46,383 nucleotides of DNA. It comes from Myxococcaceae bacterium (lineage in GTDB: Bacteria; Myxococcota; Myxococcia; Myxococcales; Myxococcaceae). The position numbers and the translations under genes were made by a program. The stretch covers positions 1 to 46,383 of the forward strand of contig JAIBBQ010000029.1 in assembly GCA_019694595.1 (NCBI GenBank). Direction: 5' to 3'. This document shows positions 8,540 to 17,704 of the stretch, in pieces. The stretch's first letter is position 1; every line of letters begins with the position of its first letter. A model generated the notes under the pieces. That model worked only from the letters and a program-made list of their open reading frames with translations. It did not search any database and was not told the origin of the DNA.

Positions 8540-9250
8540 GTGGGCTCGGTGCTCACCCTGCTGGTCGCCCTTCCACTGATTCCCTGGCGGGTGCGGCGCA
8601 TCAAGCTGTGCAACTTCTACGGCCACACCGTGGGGCGCGCGGTGATGTGGTGCGCGGGGGCCACGCCGGTGGTGCGTCACCCCGAGCGCCTCGCGGGCTC
8701 GATGCCCGCCATCTACGTGGCGAACCACACCTCGACGCTCGACGCCTTCGTGAGCATCTGGCTCTGCCCGTACGGCGGCTGCGGCGTGTTCAAGAAGGAG
8801 ATCGCCAACATCCCCTTCTTCGGTCAGCTGCTGCGGCTGTCGGGGCACCTGATGCTCGACCGGCAGAACAAGCAGAAGGCGGTCGAGGCGCTCACCGACG
8901 TGGCGGCGCTGGTGAAGCGCGAGCGGCTCGGCATCTGGATCATGCCCGAAGGCACCCGCTCGAAGGACGGGCGGCTCCTGCGCTTCAAGACCGGCTTCGT
9001 GCACCTCGCCATCGCCACCGGGCTCCCGGTGGTGCCGGTGGTGCTCCACGGCGCGCACCGCCTGTGGCCGCTCGGCTTCCCGCTCTTCGCGCCCGGGCCG
9101 CTGGAGGTCGACGTGCTCGAGCCCATCGACACCACCGGCTGGTCGGAAGCGACCTCCGCCGAACACGCCGAGGCGGTGCGCGCGCGCCTCGACGCCGCGC
9201 TGCGCCCCGACCAGCGCGCGCTGCCGCTGCCCGAGGCCGTCGCCGCTTGA
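8540..9250 (+). CDS. 1-acyl-glycerol-3-phosphate acyltransferase family protein (PlsC type)
   Basis: At least 236 residues from GTG 8540. It carries the acyltransferase motifs NHTSTLD (NHx4D), the substrate segment FKKEIANIPFFG, PEGTRSKDG and a late PVVPVVLHG motif. It transfers an acyl chain to the sn-2 position of a lysophosphatidate or a similar acceptor, at the inner membrane. The start is doubtful: the same frame stays open upstream to a stop at 8447, and codons 8498-8539 encode a hydrophobic helix (LSLLRFTLGFTLVA) that normally belongs to this family. An ATG at 8475 with a good GGGAAGG site lies one frame off. Either a non-standard start is used or there is a one-base difference near the 5' end. 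Confidence 0.85.
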   Translation: MGSVLTLLVALPLIPWRVRRIKLCNFYGHTVGRAVMWCAGATPVVRHPERLAGSMPAIYVANHTSTLDAFVSIWLCPYGGCGVFKKEIANIPFFGQLLRLSGHLMLDRQNKQKAVEALTDVAALVKRERLGIWIMPEGTRSKDGRLLRFKTGFVHLAIATGLPVVPVVLHGAHRLWPLGFPLFAPGPLEVDVLEPIDTTGWSEATSAEHAEAVRARLDAALRPDQRALPLPEAVAA

Positions 9251-9362
9251 AGCCGTCGGCGCATGCGGGGTGTGGCCGCCGCCGAACTGCTGCGTGACCG
9301 CGGTGCGCGCTATCCGGTGAGCGCTTCCGGGACCGCTCCCGAACGCTCCGAACATCCAAGAG

Positions 9363-9402
9363 TTCGGTCTCTCGATCCGAGGACCTTCGGTTGGACGGGG
9401 CG
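9363..9402 (-). repeat. 40-bp interspersed repeat, copy 1
   Basis: Begins TTCGGTCTCTCGATCCGA and ends GTTGGACGGGGCG on the + strand. The same 40 bp occur inverted at 29347-29386 with 35 of 40 positions identical; the outer parts are identical and the differences fall in the middle. Both copies lie between convergent genes. Here the arms TCGG and CCGA flank a nine-base loop. It looks like a small dispersed, possibly REP-like or terminator-associated element. Confidence 0.7.
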
Positions 9403-9431
9403 GGCCAGGCGAACGCCGGCCAAGCCCCGCC

Positions 9432-9459
9432 CCCTCGCGGGCGGGAGCCCTCGCGAGGG
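9432..9459 (-). terminator. GC-rich inverted repeat after the 9461-9997 gene
   Basis: CCCTCGC (9432-9438) pairs with GCGAGGG (9453-9459), and the right part also contains the perfect palindrome CCCTCGCGAGGG. It begins two bases after the stop codon of the minus-strand lipoprotein gene. There is no T-tract, so only the hairpin supports terminator function. Confidence 0.4.
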
Positions 9460-9460
9460 A

Positions 9461-9997
9461 CTAGTTCTGCAGGGGGATCTGCGCGACCAGGATGCGGTTC
9501 GCCCCGTCGTGGCGCACCGCATCGGGGTTCTTGAGCACCAGGCGCTGGTCGGTCTTGGGGTCCCAGAACCCGAGCAGCACGTTGAGCCCACGCACCTGCA
9601 TCGTCGGCGGCACGTAGATCTGGAAGTCGTCGCGCACCACGTCGCCCTTCTTCCACTTCGACGTCGGGTTCGCACCGCCCGCCGGGGCGTGGTCCGCGTT
9701 CAGGCGGTCGACGCGGCCGTCGATGTCCTCGACGTGCACGAAGACCATGTAGTCGGCGGGGATCTCGTCGAGCACCTTGAAGAAGGCCGACACCCGCACC
9801 GAGTCGCCCGGGTACGCGCGGCCGGGGTTGAGGATCAGCCCCTGGATCTCCACCTTGTCGCCCAGGTTGGCGCCGTTCTGCACCTGCACCGGCTGCGCCG
9901 GCGGCCCTCGCTTCGCCTCGGGGGCGGCCTTCTCGCCCGAGGTGGGCGCGGGGACGATGCAGCCGGAAAGAAGGATGCAGGCGAGCAGGGCGCGCAT
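9461..9997 (-). CDS. Small lipoprotein with a C-terminal Ig-like (beta-sandwich) domain
   Basis: 178 residues from ATG 9997, chosen because it begins a lipoprotein signal (MRALLACILLSGC, Cys13) and because a promoter-like pair ends just upstream; the longer GTG 10033 start would lie inside that promoter. After a Pro/Ala-rich stretch comes a domain of about 130 residues: an opening LILNPGRAYPGDSVRVSAFF strand pair, DYMVFVHVEDIDGRVDRL, DHAPAGG, WKKGDVVRDDFQIYVPP and LLGFWDPKTDQRL. This resembles the beta-sandwich found at the end of some membrane glycosyltransferases and in periplasmic lipoproteins, but I cannot name a family. It is divergent from ftsY with 75 bp between. Confidence 0.72.
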   Translation of the reverse strand: MRALLACILLSGCIVPAPTSGEKAAPEAKRGPPAQPVQVQNGANLGDKVEIQGLILNPGRAYPGDSVRVSAFFKVLDEIPADYMVFVHVEDIDGRVDRLNADHAPAGGANPTSKWKKGDVVRDDFQIYVPPTMQVRGLNVLLGFWDPKTDQRLVLKNPDAVRHDGANRILVAQIPLQN

Positions 9998-10006
9998 GGC
10001 GAAGCG

Positions 10007-10035
10007 CGATAACCACAGCTTTGCGAGATTCACAA
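10007..10035 (-). promoter_or_regulatory. Putative promoter of the 9461-9997 lipoprotein gene
   Basis: On the minus strand TTGTGA (10035-10030), a 17-bp spacer, and TTATCG (10012-10007). Only nine bases separate the -10-like hexamer from ATG 9997, which would make the mRNA nearly leaderless. Its -35 overlaps the -35 proposed for ftsY. Confidence 0.4.
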
Positions 10036-10058
10036 CGCCCGCGGCGCTGCGCTACACG
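10029..10058 (+). promoter_or_regulatory. Putative ftsY promoter
   Basis: TTCACA (10029-10034), an 18-bp spacer and TACACG (10053-10058), 14 bases before ATG 10073. The -35 box shares bases with the divergent promoter on the other strand, so the two would compete for RNA polymerase. Confidence 0.33.
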
Positions 10059-10072
10059 CCTCGCACGCCACC

Positions 10073-11530
10073 ATGGTCCTCGCCCTCGACGTCGCGCCGT
10101 CGTACACCGACCCTTCCATCCTCGTTCCCGCGGGCATCGCCGCCGCGGTGGTGGTGCTCGGCCTCGTCGTCTGGCGCGCGAGCCGCCGGAAGGCCCCGCC
10201 GCCCGCCGACACCAAGGCGCTCACCGAGGCGCCCGCGCTCCCAAAGGAGCCCATCAAGGTCGAGCTGCCGCCCAGCGAGCTCGAGGCCCAGAAGCGCGCC
10301 GAGCAGGAAGTCGCCCGCGCCGCCGCCCAGGAAGCCGTGCGCGCGCGCCTCGCCCTGGAGCGCGAGGCCAAGGAGAAGGGCATCACCCCGGAGGCGCTGG
10401 AAGCCCAGACCCGCGCGCTCAAGGACAAGGAAGAGGACGCCAAGAAGGAAGCGTACCGCGCGCAGAAGGCCGCCGAGGCCGAGGCCAAGGAACGCAGGCA
10501 GCGCGAGAAGGAAGAGGCCGCCCGCCTCGAGGCCGAGGCCAAGGCCAAGGCCATCGCCGACGAGGAGGCGCGCAAGGCCGCGCTGCTCGCCGAGGAGAAG
10601 GCCCGCGCCGCGCTGCAGTCGGGCCAGACGCTCGCCGCCGGCCTCTCGAAGACGCGCAGCGAAGGCTTCATCGCCAAGCTCAACGGTCTCTTCGGCGGCG
10701 CCCCCCGCGCCATCGACGAAAAGGTGCTGGGCGAGCTCGAGGAGACGCTCTTCACCGCCGACATCGGCGTCAAGACCGCGAGCGCCCTGGTCGAGCTCGC
10801 GCGCGACAAGGCCAAGAAGAACGAGCTCTCGAGCGCCGACGGGCTCAAGGCCGTCATCCGCAAGGAAGTGGCGCGCATCGTCGACCTCCAGGCCAAGCAC
10901 GCGCTCGCAGGCGGCGGGCCGCCGCACGTGGTGATGGTGGTGGGCGTCAACGGCTCCGGCAAGACGACCACCATCGGCAAGCTGGCCGCCAAGGCCACCG
11001 CGCAGGGCAAGAAGGTGCTGCTCGCCGCGGGCGACACCTTCCGCGCTGCCGCCACCGAGCAGCTCGACGTGTGGGCCGAGCGCGCCGGCGCCACGCTGGT
11101 CAAGGGCAAGGACGAAGGCGACCCCGCCGCGGTGGTCTTCGACGCCATCAAGCGCGCCGCCGCCGAAGGCTTCGACCTGGTGCTCGCCGACACCGCGGGC
11201 CGGCTGCACACCGCCGCGCCGCTGATGGAAGAGCTCAAGAAGGTGAAGCGGGTCATCGACAAGGCCCTGCCGGGCGCGCCCCACGAGGTGCTCCTGGTGC
11301 TCGACAGCACCAACGGCCAGAACGCGATTCACCAGGCGCGGCAGTTCCACGACGCGGTGGGCGTCACCTCCATCGCGCTCACCAAGCTCGACGGCACCGC
11401 CAAGGGCGGCGTCATCATCGGCATCTGCGACGAGCTCAAGGTGCCGGTGGCCTGGGCCGGCGTGGGCGAGAAGGTCGCCGACCTGCGGCCCTTCGCCCCC
11501 AAGGAATTCGTCGAGGCGCTGTTCGACTGA
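10073..11530 (+). CDS. ftsY: Signal recognition particle receptor FtsY
   Basis: 485 residues. The N-terminus has a membrane helix ([19 protein letters not shown]) followed by a long charged Lys/Glu/Ala-rich region to about residue 180, the typical A domain with coiled-coil character. The N domain follows and then the GTPase: G1 [15 protein letters not shown] (from residue 291), a [11 protein letters not shown] insertion-box motif, DTAGR (from 373), [10 protein letters not shown] (437-446) and the closing [12 protein letters not shown]. FtsY docks SRP-ribosome complexes at the membrane for co-translational insertion. A real N-terminal transmembrane helix is more typical of myxobacterial and actinobacterial FtsY than of the E. 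coli protein. It converges on the metallopeptidase gene with 12 bp between. Confidence 0.97.
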   Translation: MVLALDVAPSYTDPSILVPAGIAAAVVVLGLVVWRASRRKAPPPADTKALTEAPALPKEPIKVELPPSELEAQKRAEQEVARAAAQEAVRARLALEREAKEKGITPEALEAQTRALKDKEEDAKKEAYRAQKAAEAEAKERRQREKEEAARLEAEAKAKAIADEEARKAALLAEEKARAALQSGQTLAAGLSKTRSEGFIAKLNGLFGGAPRAIDEKVLGELEETLFTADIGVKTASALVELARDKAKKNELSSADGLKAVIRKEVARIVDLQAKHALAGGGPPHVVMVVGVNGSGKTTTIGKLAAKATAQGKKVLLAAGDTFRAAATEQLDVWAERAGATLVKGKDEGDPAAVVFDAIKRAAAEGFDLVLADTAGRLHTAAPLMEELKKVKRVIDKALPGAPHEVLLVLDSTNGQNAIHQARQFHDAVGVTSIALTKLDGTAKGGVIIGICDELKVPVAWAGVGEKVADLRPFAPKEFVEALFD

Positions 11531-11542
11531 CGGGCGCGGCGG

Positions 11543-13210
11543 CTACTCGCCTTGCAGCGCCTTCAAGGCCTGCTCGAAGAGCTTGCGCGTCTGCGCGTCG
11601 GTGCCCGCGAGCGATGGCGCCTGGAGCGCCATCGGGCCCAGGTCCTCGTCGCCGTGGGCCTCGTCCCACCAGCGGGTGTGCAGCTGCTCCAGCGCCTGGG
11701 CCTGCGCCGGCGCGAGCGTCTGCGCCACGCGCGTCAGGCCGCGCGGCTCGGCGAGGCGCCAGCGGGAAGCGGCCACGTAGCGGCGCAGCGCTTCCTGCCA
11801 GGCGGCGTCGCCCAGCAGCGCGCGCTCCGCGTCGTAGAGCAGCGGCGCCTTGCCGTAGACCAGCGCGCTGTACTCGGTCGCCGAGCGGAAGTCGGTGGTC
11901 GGCCGGTCGGCCGCCTCGTCTTCGCCGCCCCAGAAGCGGAACACCTGGTAGCCCAGCACCAGCTCGCGTTGCCGGGTGGCCTGCGCGGCGGCGGCCCCGC
12001 GGCGCCACTCGTGCAGCAGCAGCGCCACGTGCTGCGCCAGCGCCTCGTCGGTCGCCGGGTGCTCCACCGGGTCCGACCCCACCAGCACCGCGAAGTACTG
12101 GTGCGCCACCTCGTGTTCCACCGTCAGCTCGAGCGCGTCGCGCCGCAGCGCCTCGACCGCGGGCAGCAGCGCCTTGGCGCCGGGGAGCTGCTGGAAGCCG
12201 GGCAACCCCAGCGCTTCCAGCGGGTCGGCGCCGCCCTTCACCTGCTGCTGCGACACGGTCACCAGCCCGGGGAACTCCGCGCCGCCCGCGCCGCCGGTGA
12301 GCCGGAAGCTCACCACCCGCAGCGTCGCGTACGGGCTCGGCCCCAGCCGCGCTTCCAGCGCCTCGAGCGACTGCGCCGCCGTGTCCGCCATGCGCCGGGC
12401 CCCTTCGGTCTCGCCGGGCCCCGCCCACGCTTCCACCGTCACCTCGCCCACGCGCCGCGTCTCCACCTGCGCGCCCTTGAGCGCCAGGAGCCCGAAGTCG
12501 CGCGCCCCCGCCACCGCGAAGCTGAAGCGGCCCCGCCCGTCGGGCAGCGGCGCGTCGGCGAGCTGCGCGCCCGAGGCCAGCACCCGGTACCCCTTGCTCG
12601 CGGTCACCGTCACCAGGAAGCGCTGGGGGCTCGCCGCGGTGAGGTCGCCCAGCCCGCTCGGCGGCGCCGCGCGCTCCTTCCGCTCCACCAGGGGGAAGAG
12701 CCCGGCCAGGTTCACCACCTCGCCGGTCGCCGCCAGCAGGCCGAAGTCTTCCACGCCCATCGCGGCGCCCAGCGCGTCGGTGTCCACCGCGGCGCGGGGA
12801 ATGGTCGCTTCCAGCCGCGCCTCGAGCTCCACCCGGTCGCCGGGCCGCACGCCGGGGGGCAGGGCCACCACCCACAGCCCGCCGTCGCGCTCCGAGACGC
12901 GGGCGGGGCGCCCGTCGAGCTTGAGCTTGAGGAGCCGCACCGCGCCCGGCGCCACCACGTTCGCCGCCGCGCGCACGGTGAGCCTGGGCTCGCCCGCGAG
13001 CGGCACCGTGGCCAGCAGGTGCCACGCTCCGGCGACCCGGCGCTTGCCCACGTCGAGCTCCAGCTCGGCGCGGGTGAGGTCGGACCCGTCGAGCGGGCCC
13101 TGCGCCTGCTCCAGGCGCTCCAGCTCTCCCGGCCGCAGCGAGCGCGCGCACAGCTGCGACTCCACCGAGGGGTCGGCGAGCAGCGCGAGCGCGGCGAGGG
13201 CCTGGAGCAC
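11543..13210 (-). CDS. M1-like (gluzincin) metallopeptidase, exported
   Basis: 555 residues from GTG 13210; the first 13 residues (LQALAALALLADP) are a short signal-like stretch. The N-terminal half is beta-rich, as in M1 aminopeptidases. The zinc site is clear: His366-Glu-x2-His370 in VEHEVAHQYF and Glu389 exactly 18 residues later in PATDEALAQ, the HExxH-x18-E signature. The upstream strand GGAGGAEFPGLV replaces the canonical GxMEN exopeptidase motif, as in many bacterial M1-like proteins of unknown specificity. It probably acts in the periplasm or outside. Divergent from the elbD-type gene with 102 bp between. Confidence 0.82.
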   Translation of the reverse strand: MLQALAALALLADPSVESQLCARSLRPGELERLEQAQGPLDGSDLTRAELELDVGKRRVAGAWHLLATVPLAGEPRLTVRAAANVVAPGAVRLLKLKLDGRPARVSERDGGLWVVALPPGVRPGDRVELEARLEATIPRAAVDTDALGAAMGVEDFGLLAATGEVVNLAGLFPLVERKERAAPPSGLGDLTAASPQRFLVTVTASKGYRVLASGAQLADAPLPDGRGRFSFAVAGARDFGLLALKGAQVETRRVGEVTVEAWAGPGETEGARRMADTAAQSLEALEARLGPSPYATLRVVSFRLTGGAGGAEFPGLVTVSQQQVKGGADPLEALGLPGFQQLPGAKALLPAVEALRRDALELTVEHEVAHQYFAVLVGSDPVEHPATDEALAQHVALLLHEWRRGAAAAQATRQRELVLGYQVFRFWGGEDEAADRPTTDFRSATEYSALVYGKAPLLYDAERALLGDAAWQEALRRYVAASRWRLAEPRGLTRVAQTLAPAQAQALEQLHTRWWDEAHGDEDLGPMALQAPSLAGTDAQTRKLFEQALKALQGE

Positions 13211-13272
13211 GGCAGCCCGCTATGCCGCAACCGCGCCCGAAACGACAGGGGCCTCGGAGGCGCCGTTGCTGC

Positions 13273-13302
13273 TTGGAAAGGCAGCGCGCCCGGGGCTAGA
13301 GG
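13273..13302 (+). promoter_or_regulatory. Putative promoter of the elbD-SDR operon
   Basis: TTGGAA (13273-13278), an 18-bp spacer and TAGAGG (13297-13302). ATG 13313 follows after ten bases. AGAGGA inside the -10-like box could also act as a ribosome site, so the reading as a promoter is not unique. Confidence 0.38.
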
Positions 13303-13312
13303 ACCACCCGCC

Positions 13313-16300
13313 ATGGCCTCTCCAGGACTCCCCCCGCTCGCGGTCGGCGAGCTGCTCACCGGCAAGCGCGTGCTCTTCACCGGAGCCACCGGCTTCCTCG
13401 GCAAGGTCAGCCTCTCGATGCTGCTGCACCGCTATGGCGAGCAGCTCGACACCGTGCACGTGCTGGTCCGCAAGGGCAGCGCGGCGAGCGCCAAGGCGCG
13501 CTTCTTCGACAAGGTGGCCACCAGCGAGCCCTTCGAGCCGCTGCGCGCGCTGTACGGCGGGCTCACCGACGACTTCCTGCAGAAGAAGTGCAAGGTGCTC
13601 GACGGCGACATCACCGACCCGTGGGTCGGCCTGAGCGAGGAAGACGGCAAGGCGCTCAAGGGGCAGATCGACCTGGTCATCAACTGCGCCGGCCTGGTGA
13701 GCTTCAACCCGTCGCTCGAGGTCGGGCTCAACGTCAACACCCACGGCGTGAAGTTCCTCGTCGACGCCTGCCTGTACTGGGACGTGCCGCTGGTGCACGT
13801 GTCCACCGCCTTCGTGGCCGGCAACCGCTCGGGCCTGGTCTTCGAAGACGAGCCGGTGGTCGGCTACTTCCCGCGCAAGGGCGAGCTCGACGGCCGCGAC
13901 TTCAGCCTCGAGCAGGAACTCAAGGACTGCGAAGCGGTGGTCGCCCGCTGGCGGCAGATGGCCGAGGACAAGGCGCTCTCGAGCGACTTCCGCACCGCGG
14001 CGCTCAAGCGGCTCAAGGAAGAAGGCCGCGACTTCGAGGACGAGAAGACGCTGCGCCTCGCCATCGCCCGCGAGCGCAAGTTCTGGCTCACCACCAAGCT
14101 GACCGAGGCGGGCATGGACCGCGCGGCGCACTGGGGCTGGCCCAACACGTACACGTACACCAAGTCCCTGGGCGAGCAGGTCATCGCCTCCACGCCGGGC
14201 CTGCGCTACGCGCTGGTGCGCCCGTCGGTCGTCGAGAGCGCGATGGCGTACCCGTTTCCGGGCTGGAACGAAGGGTTCACCACCTCGGCGCCCATCTGTT
14301 ACGCGGCGCTCAAGGGGCACCGCTTCATTCCCGCCGCGGACAAGGCGGTGCTCGACCTCATCCCCGTCGACTACGTGGCGGGCTCGCTCATCGCCATCGC
14401 CGCGCAGCAGCTGCGGACCAGCGAGCGGCGCGTGTACCACCAGGCCTCGGGCGACTCGAACCCGTTCTACGCGTCGCGCAGCGTCGAGCTCGTCGGGCTC
14501 TACCGCCGCCGCTTCTACCGCAACCGCACCCAGGGCAACCGCTTCCTCAACGACCTGCTCTCGCGCATGGAGCCGCAGTCGGTCTCCAAGCAGACCTTCA
14601 TGAACCGCTCGGCGCCGCTGTTCGCCCGCGGCAGCGCCTGGCTCAAGAGCACCATCGACGACGTGAAGCCCACCTGGGGCGCGCCGCAGGTCTCGGCGTG
14701 GCTGTCGAAGGCGCAGGAGAAGCTCGACGGGGTGAAGGCGCAGGCCGACACCCTGGAGATGATCCTCGGCATGTTCCTCCCCTTCATCTGGGAGAACCGC
14801 TTCCTGTTCCGCTGCGACAACACCCGCTCGCTCTACGAGGACATGCCCGAGAAGGACCGGGTCCGCATTCCCTGGACGCCGGAGAAGATCGACTGGCGGC
14901 TCTACTTCCTCGAGACCCACATGCCGGGCCTCGAGAAGTGGGTCTTCCCCGGCCTCGACGAGGAGAGCGAGAAGCGCCGCACGGTCAGCGCGCACCGCGA
15001 CCTGCTCGAGCTCTTCGACGCCACCGTGCACGCGTACCGGCACCGCGTCGCCTTCCGCTCGGTCGAAGGCGAGCGCCAGAGCCGCTTCACCTACGGCGAG
15101 GTGCACCACTACGCCGCGCGCGTCGGCAGCTTCCTGCTCAAGCAGGGCGTGAAGCCGCAGGCGCGGGTGCTGCTGGTGAGCGAGAACCGCCCCGAATGGC
15201 CGATGGCGTACTTCGGCATCCTGCGTGCGGGCGCCACCGCGGTGCCCGTCGACCCCGAGCTGTCGGAAGCCGAGGTGGTCAACGTCGCCCGGCGCGCCGA
15301 CGCGTCGGTCTGCATCGTCTCGGAAGAGACCGCGGCCGCGATGCCCGGGCTGCAGCAGCTCCTCGCCGCGGCGGGCGTCGCCACCCAGGTGCACTCGCTC
15401 GCCCAGGCGCTGTCGGGCGACGAGACGAAGCCCAACGGCGTGGGCCCGGTGAAGCGGTCGGCCAACGGCGACGACGTCGCCACGCTCATCTTCACCAGCG
15501 GCACCACCGGCACGCCCAAGGGCGTGATGCTCACCCACCGCAACTTCACCTCGCTGGTCGCCAAGCTCGCCGGCGCGCTCGACGTGGGGCAGGGCGACGG
15601 GGTGCTCTCGGTGCTCCCGCTGCACCACACCTTCGAGTTCTCCGCCGGGTTCCTCACCCCGTTCAGCCGCGGCGCGGAGATCACCTACCTCGACGAGCTG
15701 TCGGGCGACCGCATCGCCAGCGTGCTCGACACCGGCCGCATCACCGGGATGATCGGCGTGCCCGCGCTGTGGCAGCTGCTCCACCGCAAGGTGACCCAGG
15801 ACCTCGCCGCCCGGCCCAAGTACGTCGAGGCGGCGGTGAAAGGCCTGATGTCGCTCAACGCCGAGCTGCGCGAGCGCGCGGGCGTCAACCTGGGGCCGCT
15901 CCTCTTCCGCCCCATTCACCAGAAGCTGGGCGGGAACCTGAAGCACCTGGTCTCCGGCGGCTCGGCCTTGCCCGACGACGTGCACAAGGCGTTTCACGCG
16001 CTCGGCTTCGACCTCGCCGAAGGCTACGGCCTCACCGAGTCGGCGCCGGTGCTCACGCTCCACCTGGGCGGCCACGAGCGCGTGCCCGGCTCGGTGGGCA
16101 AGGCGCTGCCGGGCATCGAGCTCAAGATCTTCGAGCCCGACGCGGGCGGGGTGGGCGAGGTGATCGCCAAGGGCCCCAACGTGATGGCCGGCTACTTCCA
16201 GGACCGCGAGGCGACCGACGCCGTGCTCCAGAACGGCTGGCTGCACACCGGCGACCTCGGCCGGCTCGACGAGCAGGGCCGCCTGTTCCTCGTCGGCCGC

Positions 16301-17704
16301 AAGAAAGACGTCATCATCGACGCCAACGGGAAGAACGTGTACCCGGACGAGCTCGAGGAGCTCTACGGCAGCCACCCGCACCTCAAGGAGCTGTCGGTGG
16401 TGGGCCTGCCCGACGACGCCGGCGGGGAGAAGGTCGCCTGCCTCGCGGTGCCCGACTACAAGGACCGGCCGCGCGACGAGGTGAAGCGCGAGCTCGAGGA
16501 GCACTTCAAGAGCGTCTCCGCCGACCAGCCGTTCTTCCGCCGCATCAAGGTGCTCAAGCTGTGGGACGGGGAACTGCCCCGCACCGCCACGCTCAAGGTG
16601 AAGCGCAAGCTGGTGGTGGAAGAGCTCAAGCGGCTCGAGCGGCTGTCCCAGTCGGCCGAGCGCGAGAAGAGCAAGGCCCCGGCCGGCAGCGACGACTGGC
16701 TCTTCCAGGTGGTGGCCGACGTGCTGCAGCGGCCGGCGACCGACCTGCGCGGCGAGGCGCTGCTCACCGGCGAGCTGGGTTTCGACTCGCTCATGCTCAC
16801 CGAGCTGCAGACCGCGCTGGAGCACGCCGGCGTGGCGCCGGGCGCGCTGGGCGACCTGAGCCGCCTGCAGACGCTCAACGACCTCAAGCGCGCGGTGGGC
16901 CAGGCGGGCCGCCGCCCGTCGGCGGAGACCAAGGCACAGGTGGTGAAGCCGTCGGCCGACTCCACCGCGCTCGAGCTCGAGATCCCCGAGCCCCTCGCCA
17001 AGGTGGGCCGCTCGCTCCTCGGCGCGGGCCAGCGCGCGCTGTACGACGGCGTGTTCCACGTCGAGACCACGGGCCGCGCCTTCATTCCCCAGAACCGCAA
17101 CGTGCTGGTGGTGGCGAACCACGCGAGCCACCTCGACATGGGCCTGGTGAAGGTGGTCATGGGCGAGCAGGGCGAACGGCTCACCGCGCTCGCCGCGCGC
17201 GACTACTTCTTCGACTCGCCGGTGAAGCGCGCGTACTTCGAGAACTTCACCAACCTCATCCCCATGGACCGCAAGGGCTCGCTGCGCGAGTCGCTGCGGC
17301 TGGCGGCCGAGGCGCTCAACCAGGGCTACCACCTGCTCATCTTCCCCGAAGGCACCCGCTCGCCCGACGGGCTCCTGGCGGAGTTCAAGCCGACGCTGGG
17401 CTTCCTCGCGCTCACCGCGGGGGTCGACGTGCTCCCCATGCACCTCGGCGGCACCTACGAGGCGTTCCCCAAGGGGGCCATGTGGCCCAAGTCGCGCGAG
17501 CTCACCGTGCGCATCGGCCCGGTGCTCCCGGTGGAAGAGATGCGGCGGCGCACCGCGGGCCTGTCCCGCAGCGAGAGCTACCGGCTGGTGACGCGGCTCG
17601 CGGAAGAAGCGGTGAAGGCGCTGCGCGACGGCAAGTCGTACTCGGTCGCCGGGCTCGGGCAGGGCGCCGCGCCGGCGTCGAGCGCGCTGCGAGGTGAAGC
17701 GTGA
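13313..17704 (+). CDS. elbD: Multifunctional ether-lipid enzyme: acyl reductase - acyl-AMP ligase - ACP - acyltransferase (ElbD-like)
   Basis: 1463 residues from ATG 13313; the frame is open further upstream but that part is antisense to the metallopeptidase. Domain order: (1) a fatty-acyl reductase/male-sterility SDR, residues 1 to about 520, with GATGFLG (24-30) and Tyr280-x3-Lys284 in NTYTYTKSL; (2) an acyl-AMP ligase, about 560-1120, with FTSGTTGTPKG (727-737), EGYGLTE, GWLHTGDLG and the late Lys in TLKVKRK; (3) an acyl carrier domain with the phosphopantetheine Ser1159 in LGFDSLML; (4) a PlsC-type acyltransferase with NHASHLD (His1270, Asp1275) and FPEGTRSPDG (from 1344). This matches what I recall of Myxococcus xanthus ElbD, which makes alkyl ether lipids needed for normal fruiting and sporulation. 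Fusion likely channels acyl chains from activation to reduction or transfer. Confidence 0.85.
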   Translation: MASPGLPPLAVGELLTGKRVLFTGATGFLGKVSLSMLLHRYGEQLDTVHVLVRKGSAASAKARFFDKVATSEPFEPLRALYGGLTDDFLQKKCKVLDGDITDPWVGLSEEDGKALKGQIDLVINCAGLVSFNPSLEVGLNVNTHGVKFLVDACLYWDVPLVHVSTAFVAGNRSGLVFEDEPVVGYFPRKGELDGRDFSLEQELKDCEAVVARWRQMAEDKALSSDFRTAALKRLKEEGRDFEDEKTLRLAIARERKFWLTTKLTEAGMDRAAHWGWPNTYTYTKSLGEQVIASTPGLRYALVRPSVVESAMAYPFPGWNEGFTTSAPICYAALKGHRFIPAADKAVLDLIPVDYVAGSLIAIAAQQLRTSERRVYHQASGDSNPFYASRSVELVGLYRRRFYRNRTQGNRFLNDLLSRMEPQSVSKQTFMNRSAPLFARGSAWLKSTIDDVKPTWGAPQVSAWLSKAQEKLDGVKAQADTLEMILGMFLPFIWENRFLFRCDNTRSLYEDMPEKDRVRIPWTPEKIDWRLYFLETHMPGLEKWVFPGLDEESEKRRTVSAHRDLLELFDATVHAYRHRVAFRSVEGERQSRFTYGEVHHYAARVGSFLLKQGVKPQARVLLVSENRPEWPMAYFGILRAGATAVPVDPELSEAEVVNVARRADASVCIVSEETAAAMPGLQQLLAAAGVATQVHSLAQALSGDETKPNGVGPVKRSANGDDVATLIFTSGTTGTPKGVMLTHRNFTSLVAKLAGALDVGQGDGVLSVLPLHHTFEFSAGFLTPFSRGAEITYLDELSGDRIASVLDTGRITGMIGVPALWQLLHRKVTQDLAARPKYVEAAVKGLMSLNAELRERAGVNLGPLLFRPIHQKLGGNLKHLVSGGSALPDDVHKAFHALGFDLAEGYGLTESAPVLTLHLGGHERVPGSVGKALPGIELKIFEPDAGGVGEVIAKGPNVMAGYFQDREATDAVLQNGWLHTGDLGRLDEQGRLFLVGRKKDVIIDANGKNVYPDELEELYGSHPHLKELSVVGLPDDAGGEKVACLAVPDYKDRPRDEVKRELEEHFKSVSADQPFFRRIKVLKLWDGELPRTATLKVKRKLVVEELKRLERLSQSAEREKSKAPAGSDDWLFQVVADVLQRPATDLRGEALLTGELGFDSLMLTELQTALEHAGVAPGALGDLSRLQTLNDLKRAVGQAGRRPSAETKAQVVKPSADSTALELEIPEPLAKVGRSLLGAGQRALYDGVFHVETTGRAFIPQNRNVLVVANHASHLDMGLVKVVMGEQGERLTALAARDYFFDSPVKRAYFENFTNLIPMDRKGSLRESLRLAAEALNQGYHLLIFPEGTRSPDGLLAEFKPTLGFLALTAGVDVLPMHLGGTYEAFPKGAMWPKSRELTVRIGPVLPVEEMRRRTAGLSRSESYRLVTRLAEEAVKALRDGKSYSVAGLGQGAAPASSALRGEA

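Larger units (their letters stand above)
9251..9460. other. Convergent intergenic region with repeat and hairpins
   Basis: 210 bp without a gene between the PlsC-type gene and the lipoprotein gene on the other strand. It holds an imperfect inverted repeat (CCGAAC at 9348-9353 with GTTCGG at 9362-9367), the 40-bp interspersed repeat described separately, and a GC-rich hairpin next to the lipoprotein stop. It probably serves as a bidirectional transcription end. Confidence 0.45.

Noticed and set aside
11552..13312. Upstream extension of the elbD frame
   Set aside because: The open frame continues through the M1-like gene on the other strand, but the extension has no domain, and the Rossmann motif sits at the normal distance after ATG 13313.
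13220..17443. A 1407-residue minus-strand open frame opposite the elbD-type gene
   Set aside because: Composition is that of an antisense shadow (His/Arg/Val/Glu-rich, no motif), while the plus strand has four intact enzyme domains.
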